This document shows positions 43,101 through 55,100 of a DNA stretch of 64,000 bases, piece by piece; within the stretch, counting starts at the first letter, position 1, and every line of letters begins with the position of its first letter. Position numbers and translations under genes: made by a program. The DNA is taken from positions 54,723,561-54,787,560 of the forward strand of contig NC_088775.1 of the NCBI RefSeq assembly GCF_954871325.1, read 5' to 3'. Below the pieces are notes generated by a model. It saw nothing but the letters and a program-made list of their open reading frames with translations. It was not told the DNA's origin and did no database searches. This DNA is from Gordionus sp. m RMFG-2023 (lineage: Eukaryota > Nematomorpha > Gordioida > Chordodea > Parachordodidae).

Positions 43101-46100
43101 AATATTATATTTAAAATAACTAAAAATCTATTAATTTAAATAAAAATAAATATTGGCAGTATCAACCCAACAGTTATAATCGGTACTAAAATTACAAAAT
43201 TTTTAAGCCCAGCCCGGTTATTATTTAATCTTTGCTGGGTCTTGTTCGAATTTTATTAAGATTGCCTCCCCAGAAATATCCTAATAATGAGGATTTAGGT
43301 TTCATGATTTTTATAGCAATAAACATAAAAGTTTAAAAAAATATTTATTGAATAAATAATCATAGTTAGCAGATTCTTAATCTTTAAAATTATAGGCATT
43401 AGAAGATTTTTATCGATTCTCTATTGAGCATGCCATGCATCTAATCTTTTCATGCCCGGCCCTATAATATTTTTGCCCGACCCAAGGCATTCTAGATCTC
43501 TAATGGGTACTCGATTTGAGCCAATTTTTAAAAACAGCTAACTCAATGGTTTAGCCAGAAATATATTGTATAAGCCTCGAGATTTCGTTAATAGGTGTTC
43601 AAACCTTTGTGTCACCTATGAGCAAAATCTTAAGATTTGCATAATAATTTTCCTAATAAAATATAGAGTTAGTCGTTTTTTTAAAATCGGCTCAAAATGA
43701 GCCGTTTAACAACACTACTAATGGGTATATCTTTGCTCTAGGTATCATTAAATATATAAAAAAAATTCATTTTAAATGAAATCCCATTCTTCTAGTGTGA
43801 AATTGAATTCCATTAATAAACATTTTATTTCATTCTGGTTACATGTTAGTAGAACGAAAATCTAAAAGCAGTGAATACATTATCGCGTATGCATACTGCG
43901 CATGCATTACAGTGAATATATAACCGCTAATGCATTCCCTCTTATTTATTAAAGAAAGATTGTATTTCTTCGAATATATTGCGAATTAAGGATTTGAAAT
44001 GATATTTTTAAGATAAAATTGGCCATGCATATTTAAGGGGCCCATTTTGGGTATGAAATACAGGGTTTCCCGTTCAAAAAAGCAAAAGTGTCAATGATAA
44101 AAGGAAAAGGTTCAATCAAAAAGGAAGATCCGATCAAAAAAGGAAAAGTGTCGATTAAAAGAGAAAAATTTCCTAAAATGAAAGGAAAAGTATAATTCAA
44201 AAAAGAAAGATCGTTATTTTTTCAAATAGTTTTTATTTTTTTTATTATTCCTTCTTATTTTATTTCTAACTTTTTGCGATTTCTTTAAGTCATTTAATCT
44301 TTTCCTAATTTATTTTTCTTCTCAATTTTGATAATTCATTTTTGTCACTTTAAAAATAATTATAAATTTTCCCTGTTATTTTTCTTCACTTCCTACTCCA
44401 TTTTTTTAACAATTCTTTTCGCTTTTTTCATCCTACATAATAACATTTTGACTTTTTATGATTTTTTCTCCTTATATGTTAACTTTTACATATTTCTAAC
44501 TTTTTCAATCTCTTAAGTCATATTTTTATTTTTCTGTTCTTTTCTCAATTTTTTTTCCTCATTCTTTTTAATTATTTTTAATTTTCACTTAATTTTGATT
44601 TCTCATTGGCAGACCTTATTTTGATTAGAAATTTTTGCATAATTTAATTACAATCATGATAATATAGTAAGAAACAAAAATTTATATTAATAATTTCTCT
44701 TCTACATTTTGCAATATAAGTAACCATATTTCTAAAATAATTATTTACATCCTCTCAGATATTCCTTTCTTTTCCATGCTCTATAAAACGAATTAATCTC
44801 AGTATGACTAAATAATACTGCATTGCTAAAAATCAAATTAATATTATATAATCTTTTTTTTAAATTAATTTTCATAAACATTTTCAATATTAAATAATTT
44901 CAATTCTATTTTTACAATATTAATGAAAAAAAAATCTATTTACTAGTTTATTACAACTCAAGTTTTTTTTTCAATTTTAAAATTTAACAAATATATATTC
45001 TTAAGAGGGCGTTAAATGCATAAACATGAAAATATCATCTTAGGAAACCAGAATGAATATTGATTAGCGCTTTTTTTATATTTGGGTGTAAAATAGATGT
45101 GAAAAACATAAAATTTTAAAAAAATATATAGGTTTTCTTTGACATTTAATTTATGAATAGGTTTAGAATCGAAAAATAAGAAAACTTGTAAGAAACATAT
45201 TGCTGGTGTTATTGATCAAAATCTCTTTATTTTTGATTTATAAGTGTATATTTAGGTGTTAAGCATTATCCTAAAAAATTTTATGATTTGACAGAATGCC
45301 TAGCTCAAAACGACCACTTATTTGATATTCGAGTGATTAAATTTGCTAATAATATCAATTATAAAATGTTCATTTTTGTTTTATTTATCTATATACGTGT
45401 AAATATTATCCCAATTAATAATATTGTGATTTGACCGATAACCGATTTGAAAAGGAAATACGCTGGCGTTATCCATGGAAAATTCTTCATATTTGGTTTA
45501 TACGTGTACATTTAGGTGCAAAGCATTATCCTAAAAAATATTTTGAAATGATTTGACCAATTGCCGAGTTCAAATCCGACCACTTACTAAATATTCGATT
45601 GATCAAATTTGGTTAGTAATATCAATTTAATATTGTTAATTTTTGTTTTATATATCTATAAATACGTGTAAAACATTATCCCAAAATAAATTTTAAAAAT
45701 ATCGTGATTTGACCGATAACCGATTAATCCAACTCAATGACTAAATACTGCATTGCTGGCGTTATCCATGGAAAATTCTTTATTTTTGGTTTGGTTTACA
45801 TACGTGCATTTACGTGGTGAGCACTATCTTAAAATATATTTTGAAAATATTATGATTTGACCTCAATTGATATTAATAGCAACTATGGTCAATCGAATGT
45901 TTAGTAAGGGATCGGTTTTGAGCTCGGCATTCGGTCAAATCATAATATTTTTAAAATATTTTTAGTACAATGCTTAACACCTAAAAATCCACTTATAAAC
46001 CAAAAATAAAGAATTTTCCATGGATAAAGCTAGCAATGCAGTATTTCAATTTAAAATCGGTTATCGGTCAAATTATGATATTTTTAAAATATTTTTTGGG

Positions 46101-49100
46101 ATAATGTTTTACACATAGTTATAAATAAATAAAACAAAAATGAACTTTATTAAATAGATAATAAACAAATTTGGTCACTCGAATATTTAGTAAGTGGTCG
46201 GTTTTGAGCTCGGCATTCGGTTGAATCATAATATTTCAAAATATTTTTTATGATAATGCTTAACACCTAAATATACATGTATAAAACATAAATGAAGAGA
46301 CTTTGACCAATAACACCAGCAATATGTTCCTTACAAGTTTTCTATTATTTTTCTATTCTTAACCTACTCATAATTTAAATTTCAAAAAAACTATCTTTTT
46401 TTTTTAAATTTTAGGTTTTTACATGTATTTACACCCAGATATAAAGATAAATATATTTAAAAAAATAATATAACAATTAAAATATATTATCTCAAATAAT
46501 ATTTAAAAAAATACACAAAAAATAAAAAAAATTTAGCGATCAAAAGATATATCAAGAAAAAATTCATGTAAAAAATAAATATATAAAAAATCATTTTAGA
46601 AATATATATTAAAAATCAATTAAAAAATATATTTAAAAAAATAATATAACAAATGAAAATATATTATATCAAAAAATAGGGTAGGTCTATAAGTCGAAAA
46701 GAGGTCCGTGAAGTTGGCCCCACAATTTTTGATTTTCTTTATCAGTTGGTGTGATTATTACCCAATTTGTACCGTTTTCCGTTCGATTTGTATCATCACC
46801 ATTTTTAAGATATTCAAAAAACAAAATGGGGGGGGGGGCAACTTCACGACAGCCCCCCAACTTTTGAACCTAAAAATAAAAAGTGAATAGGTCGATAGAG
46901 AATGATTTGTACCGTTTTCAGTTCGATTTGTACCACCACCGTTTTCCAGCTATTGACCGTTGAAAATACGGCGCCAAAAATAAAAGAATTTTTTTCTCTT
47001 CCTAATGATGCCTCAAATTAAGCTTTATCTTCATTATTTATTTCGGAAATTAAATTTTAAACTTTATATTATAGCGTGAAGTTAGCCCCCCCCCCCTGAT
47101 ATTCAAAATTTTTCAAATTTTAAAAACGGGATTGATTTGTACCGTTTCAAACTCGATTTGTACTATTACCGTTTTCCAGCTATTGACCGTTAAAGATATG
47201 GCGCCAAATATAAAAAAACACTCAACATATATTTTTTTAAAATTTTTTTAACGTACAACGGTAGAGAATTTTTTTCTCTTCCTAATGATGCCTCAAATTA
47301 AGCTTTATCTTTATTATTTATTTCGGAAATCAAATTTTAAACCTTATATTATAGGGTGAAGTTAGCCCCATCTCCCCCCCCCCCCCGATATTCAAAATTT
47401 GAGATTTTTCAAATTTTTAAAACGGGATTGATTTGTACCCGATTTGTACCGTTTCAAACTCGATTTGTACTATTACCGTTTTCCAGCTATTGACCGTTGA
47501 AAATATGGCGCCAAAAATAAAAAATACTCAAAATTTATTTTTTAAAAATTTTTTTAACGTACAACGGTAGAGAATTTTTTTCTCTTCCTAAATTAAGCTT
47601 TATCTTCATTATTTATTTCGGAAATCAATTTAAAACGGGGGGGGGGCAAACTTCACGCTATAATATAAGGTTTAACATTTGATTTCCGAAATAAATAATG
47701 AAGATAAAGCTTAATTTGAGGCATCATTAGGAAAAGAAAAAAATTCTCTACCGTTGTACGTTAAAAAAAATTTTTTTAAAATAAATTTTGAGTGTTTTTT
47801 ATTTTTGGCGCCATATTTTCAACGGTCAATAGCTGGAAAACGGTAATAGTACAAATCGAGTTTGAAACGGTACAAATCGGGTACAAATCAATCCCGTTTT
47901 AAAAATTTGAAAAATCTCAAATTTTGAATATCGGGGGGGGGGGGCTAACTTCACGCTATAATATAAGGTTTAAAATTTGATTTCCGAAATAAATAATCAA
48001 GATAAAGCTTAATTTGAGGCATCATTAGGAAGAGAAAAAAATTCTCTATTGTTGTACGTTAAAAAACTTTAAAAAAGAGTGTTTTTTAACGGTCAATAGC
48101 TGGAAAACGGTGATAGTACAAATCGAGTTTGAAACGGTACAAATCGGTACAAATTGGGTACAAATCAATCCCGTTTTAAAAATTTGAAAAATCTCAAATT
48201 TTGAATATCGGGGGGGGGGGGGCTACTAGCTATAATATAAGGTTTAAAATTTGATTTCCGAAATAAATAATGAAGATAAAGCTTAATTTGAGGCATCATT
48301 AGGAAGAGAAAAAAATTCTCTATTCGTTGTACGTTAAAAAACTTTAAAAAAAGAAATTTTGAGTGTTTTTCATTTTTGGTGCCATACTTTCAACGGTCAA
48401 TAGCTGGAAAACGGTGATGGTACAAATCGAACTGAAAACGGTACAAATCGGTACAAATCATTCTCTATCGACCTATTCACTTTTTATTTTCTAGGTCAAA
48501 AGTTGGGGGGCTGTCGTGAAGTTGGCCCCCCATTTTGTTCTTTGAATATCTCAAAAACGGTGATGGTAAAAATCGAACTGAAAACGGTACAAATCGGGTA
48601 CTAATCACACCAACTGATAAACCATTGAAAATCAAAAATTGTGGGGCCAACTTCACGGACCTCCTCTTATAGATATGTATTTGTTAAATTTTAGAAAAAT
48701 AAAATTTGAGTTGCAATAAGCTAGTAATATTTTTTTTCTATTAATATACTAAAAATAGAATTATAAATTATTTGATATTTAAAATAAAAAAGTGATTTTT
48801 GAATATTTAAAAAAAATGTTCCTTAATATTATTTAAAAAAAAAGATTATTTAATAAAATTTTGTTGATTCTGATTAATTGCTTTTAGCAATGCATTGTAG
48901 CAATTCAGTATTTAGTCATACCCTTAATTTCTCGTTATTTGGATTTTAATTTCTGACAAAATTATATTAAAATACATATTTTCGGAATTAAGATAAGAAC
49001 TGTAATATGGTAAATATTTTATTGTATGCCCTCTTCTTTCTATCGATTTCCTAATTGTATGGTTATGATAAAATGGAACATAATCCATCACAAAAATTAA

Positions 49101-52100
49101 ATTCATCATGTAATCATCAAAATGATTAGTATTTCATTTATAAAGTTGCTAAAGTATATAGCTGCATGGGGCATCACTTCGAATCTGAATATTCCTGCAA
49201 TTGTGAGAGCAGCAATGATAGTATAATTCAATTTCTTTATCTCTTGAACATTTTTAATAGCCTTTTTATTTATTTGTGAATAATATAACCGCCTCATTGA
49301 TATTAAAAACCGGCTCTCATTGATAAAGATAAATAATAAATACTTTCTTCGTCCTAGTGTTGTTAAACGGCTCATTTTGAGCCGATTTTTAAAAACGGCT
49401 AACTCAATATTTTAGCCAGAAAAATTTTGCCTAAGCCTTGAGATTTTGCTAATAGATGTCCAAACCTATGTTCCTTCTACAAACAAAATCTTCAGGCTTG
49501 CGTAATATTGTTCTGGATGAAATATTGAGTTAGCCGTTTTTAAAAATCGGCTCAAAACGAGCCGTTTAACAACACTACTTCGTCCATCATAAAACAATTT
49601 TCGGAAGTTAATTTTATATTATGAAGTTATTCGAATAAAAACAGCCGTTAACAACAATTTTAGAAATATAAAATGTTTCTTCATTATTCCATTAGGAAAT
49701 TTTATTAAATAGGAATAATTGCAAATAATTCCTACTAATAATTTATTTTTCAATATTTTTATTTTAATCGAATAATCTCGAATAATTCGATCGAATAATA
49801 GATAAAAATTTATTCGACGAATAATATGTTTTCCTTATTCGAATTCGATTCGAATCGAATAATCGTATTATTCGTATTCGTAAAATACGAATCGAATCGA
49901 GTCGAATATCAAATAACAAATAATTCGTTTTAGGTATACTGGAACTGCTAGCACAATTATATCTAACTTATAAAGTTCTGGCATACTATTCTTTATATTT
50001 TCCCAATAATTCAAAAGATTAGTATCTTTTTCTAATCTCTATATTTACAGAGTTGTTAAAGTAGCGAGCTACTTGGTGCGCTAACTTTTTTGGTAGCTAT
50101 AGCTAATAGCGACTACTTTTTTTTATAATTATTTAATTTTTTAGCGCGCTACTTTTAAAAATATAATAAAGGTAAGTATAAACAAAATTTAAATATAATA
50201 TTATAATTTTTATGATTTATTATTTAATTTTGAAATTGAAATATATTTTCAATTTGTGATTTATATTTTCAATATGTAATTTATATTTTCATTTGTATTA
50301 TACACCTAAATCACGGGTTAATAATTTAAAATGTCATCGCCTATGGATATCCAAATCGTTGAAAGTGATTCAGACAATGATATTAATGAAATGGAAAATA
50401 CCTGGGAAGAAAATGTTCTTAATAGCTATAATACAAATTTCCCATTCCCTAGATTTGAAAATTTTTTTAAAATAAATATAAAAACCAAAACTAGCTTCAA
50501 ATTTATTTGTTTAAAATGTAAAAAAAATATTTCCTCAAATCAATCCAGTTATAACCTCAAGAAACACCAAAAGGTAAATTGTCATTTTTACATTCTAATA
50601 GTATTTATTTTATAATGTTCATACCAATAGTTTTAAGGAAATGGAGAAACATTTAAATAATTTTGGTATAGGCGACTCTACATCCAAAAATACTAATTCA
50701 AATCAAACAATTAATTAATAATCCAAATGCCAATATTTCTCAGAAATTGGCTGATAAAGTTATTGTTGATTTTATAATTGATACAGTTCAGCCAATGTCC
50801 TTTGTTGATAATCCATCATTTACCATGATGATTAAAATTCTATTCCCTGGTACAACAATTTTATGTCGCCAGACACTAATGAATAAAATAGCAGATAACT
50901 TTAAAGTGATGAAAGATGCTCTAATAGTAAAGTTATCAAAGATATCATATATATTATGTATATGTACCACGGTAGATAGTTGGACACATAAAACTAGGTA
51001 AAAACTTATAAAATGCAACAAATTACCATAAATATTTATTTTTATTACATAAATTTTTTTATAATCAAAACAAACTATATTTTAATATTTATAAATGATG
51101 ATTTTTATATATTTACTATACAATAACATTATAAGCAAAAAAATAAAACAAATTTGTTTCTAAATTTTTTTTATAAAAAGTAGCTAAAGCTACTTTAAAA
51201 AAATAAGAGCTAATAGCGAGCTACTTTTTTTGACAAATAGCGATAACGGTAGCGCGCTACTTTTAAAAGTAGCGAATAACAACTCTGATATTATCAAACA
51301 TTTATTATAATTATCTCCCTGAGAATTATTCTTATTAAGGCTTTCATGCGACTTTAATAAATCTTCAAAATTGTTAAATATTATATTATTTATTTTTTAA
51401 TGTTTAAGGCGTTATTTTATATTGTAATTGGACATGTATTATGTTTATTTTGAGTTTAAAAGTTAATTATTTAAAAAGAAAATAATATATATATAAGGAC
51501 ATTTTGTATATAATAAATACATTGAAATTTTTTAAATAAAGAAATTATTGTGTCATCATAAATTCTACTATTATTGTGTCATCATAAATTCTATACCGTT
51601 CTCATATTATTATCGACGTTAGTGCAAGTTTCCCCCTTGCGACATAGTGGAGGATGGGGACACCAAGCTTATTGATAGCTGGTGGGGAAGAAGCCTGGAT
51701 ACGACCTTCGTGCGCCTGATATGGGACTGAACGAAAAGACGCTTGTTTAAAGAATTTATTACAGACTCGATATTAAAAAAAATTTTTATTTGTTCTTCCT
51801 CGAAATTCTTGTATGGAAAATTTTGTTTTCACATTTATATGGAAAATTTTGTAATCACAGTTTATTTACAGTCAAATAGGGTTTTAAAGGCTTTTAAATT
51901 TTTTTTATGTGCAACATTTAAATTTAATTTAATTTTTAATAACAATGATTAGTATTTTAAAGTAATACATATCAGGCCTGTTGTAATATAATAATTAAAT
52001 TCTAAACCATTATTGGTAAATATTATTATATTTTCAATTAGCCCATATATAGTGTAATTTATACCTTTCTCGAAAAAAACTATTGGTGTTGCAACAAAAC

Positions 52101-55100
52101 AAAAATCATCATCTAAATTATCTTTCGTATGTGAACACGTAGGCATAGTGTCTAAAATTTCAATATTCTGATTATTTAAATTTTGTAGCAAGTTCCAAGT
52201 TTTAAAAAGATGTTTTTTGGCGATCTCTTTTTCTTCAAATGTTAAAAATCAGTACTTGATTTTTATTAGATGTTAGTTATTGATGGTAAAATTACATGAT
52301 TTTTCCCTAAATTATTAGCAAGTATTATTATAAAAGCTAATTAATAACTAATATATATATATATAAGAACTTGTTAATTCAGTCAAGAGTGTGATTTTAA
52401 GATTATATCTTATCTAATTAATTGGTAATTTTCAAAAACAATACTTGGCATTGATTGATATTTAGTAGATATTGTTAAAAAAAATTTAATTTGAAAAAAT
52501 TTAATTTAAAAATTGCCTCCAAGGAAAATTAAAATTTCAAATTTAGGTTAGTAATTTAAAATTAATAATTTTATAAAACCGTTTTAAACCAGTTTAAAAT
52601 ATTTATAACAGTTCGGTTCGCTCTTTTAGATTATCTTTATAATGGTTCGATGGCTACGGTTCAGAAATTAATAACGGTCCATTCCGGTTTGGCGGTTCGG
52701 TTCGGTTTGAAACCCTGGTTTAAATCCTTCAATATAATTATATTAAAAATTATTATAATTCCACGCCCAGGGTTGCCAGGTCAAAATTTTCAAATTGGGG
52801 AAGAAATTTGGTATTTTGTGGGAGAAATATAAAAATTGCTAAAAAAAGCCCGCAACGCCCGGGATTTTAATTGACTTAGTTATCCTTCTATTATTTTTTA
52901 TAACAATTAGTTTATATAATACAAAATCGGTAACTATTTTTCAAAATAAAATAGATAATTATAGTACGAGGCAAAAATTTTTGAATACTATTTTTATTAT
53001 TAAAATAACATCTTGATTTATGAAAATATATTAATTTTATAAAAAGAACGAGCGTTTTTTAAATATAATAGAATGTAAACATGATAAAATTTTATAAAAA
53101 AAAAACACAAACGATTAATTTTACAATGTAAAAAATATATTTTATGCAATGTCCCGCAAAACTAACGCAATTGGAAATCTACCGCGTGTTGTGTATAACA
53201 TTATAGGGATAGGCGCTTAATTATCACGTTTAAATGCATAATAAGGTAATATTGTTATTTCAATGATAATTATTTTATTTATTATAGTTCAATAACATTA
53301 TTTATAATCAGTGCTGGGGAGTGTATCTACTATTGAAAAACAAAAATAAAATAAGAAATAATACAGATGCAACTACAGTTGCGTTATTGGTATTCACTTA
53401 TTATGTAGTACAACATTCACAGAGCTACTTATCATTACAATATGGGTAGAATCTTTTCCCCATAATATTTAACGACTCCGAGATAAATGAAAACTTTACT
53501 TGTAGAACAAAAAGAGAAAGGATATCATCAATGTTTTAGAATCTGAATCCAAGAGGTCAATTTTTGACGATTTGAAAGATGAGCATATAATGCAATTCTA
53601 ACAAATGCATCTAATAAGGGAAATATTAAAACACTTCCCTCGATCCTCCGCTATTTCAACAAAATTAAAGTCGTTTCAATAAAACTATTAAATTTTTTTC
53701 CCTCAAATAGTGAAAATTCCAAAGACATAGCTAACCAAATAATGGTATATGTAGCAGATTCGGGATTATCAATGAATTGTATGTCAGCTTTCTGATCTGA
53801 TAATCCCTCAGTGAATTTGGCAAAATTCAGAGTGTATTTACAGAATTGAGTTAGCGAAATGTTGGTTGCGACATGTTCCTAATACACGTCATCGATAGAA
53901 TTTTAAAATTTTACAAACCTTTAAAAAAATATTTCTTAAATAAATTATAAAAGCTGTCCTAACATTTTGAAAGTAGGAAATCCACTACATGCTGTTAATA
54001 TGAAGTTGAAATCAGAAGAATCTTTTTTAATAAAGATTCACAAAATTATGCTGCAGATGTGTTCATAATTTACAGTTAAAAATTGACAATAAATTTTAAA
54101 CTTAAATGTTCAAATATTTTAAAAATACCGATAGATATTGATATCTTACTTGAGAAGATTGTAATGCTCTCTATTTTTGATTTGCCAGAATATTCAAAAT
54201 ATTAATTTTACAATGTAAAAAATATATTTATTTTATGAGAATGTATAAATAAGATTTTATAAAATATAAAAAAGAATATTGAAAATTAAATAGTTATAAT
54301 GTTAATTATATTTTATTTGAGATTTAAATAATGAAACTAAACGGTTATTGAGATATTTATAAAATTCCATGAAATATTATATTTTATTTAATTAGCTCGG
54401 CCTTTAATGTTGTTTCCGATTTCTCTCCTTTCTCCAGGCAGTTAAAAATGCGCTCCAATAGAGTGAGGTAAAAAGAAAACATACTCGCATATGTTTTCCA
54501 AGCATGGGGATTTATCGTTGTTACGAAAAAATTCCACCCATTTCTCCTCTGTTTGTAGACCATCAAACTTTAAGTATTTTGGCAAATAGAGAGATTTACT
54601 ATCTCCTCAAACAAGACATCAATTTCTATCGGTATTTAATATATTTATAAAATTACAAAACCATCAATGATGGTTTCTGTTCCAAGGTCATAATATTAAT
54701 ATATTTGTAAATAGAGTTATTAAAATCAAATTTTGATTGCATCTTAATAAAAATATCTGCTTCATTTAAAAATATATTAATTAGAGTATTATTTGAACAT
54801 TTTAATATGATATTTTTAGCAATAGCGCCATAAAATTCATTATCAATTTTTAACTGTAGAGATAAACAGTGCTGTAGCATGATTTTATGAAGAATCTTCT
54901 TATTTCAAATGAATATTAACTGCATGAAGTAGATTTCCTACATGTGAAACTAATCTCAAATATGCCTCTGCCATTTTATCCTCAAAAAAATTTTTCAAAA
55001 TTTTAGGACAGCTTTTAAAATCTTTAGTTAAGAAGTATTTTTTTAGGGGTTCTAAAATTTTAAAATTCTATCTATGGCAGGTATTAATGATAACCACTTG

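Noticed and set aside
46686-48674. P2 as an rDNA or centromeric satellite
   Set aside because: There are only about six units in two opposed sets with defined outer ends, set within another element, which fits a mobile palindrome better than a satellite array.
50040-51295. Target duplication for the hAT element 50048-51287
   Set aside because: The flanks TATATTTA and ATATTATC agree only partly, so no duplication is claimed.
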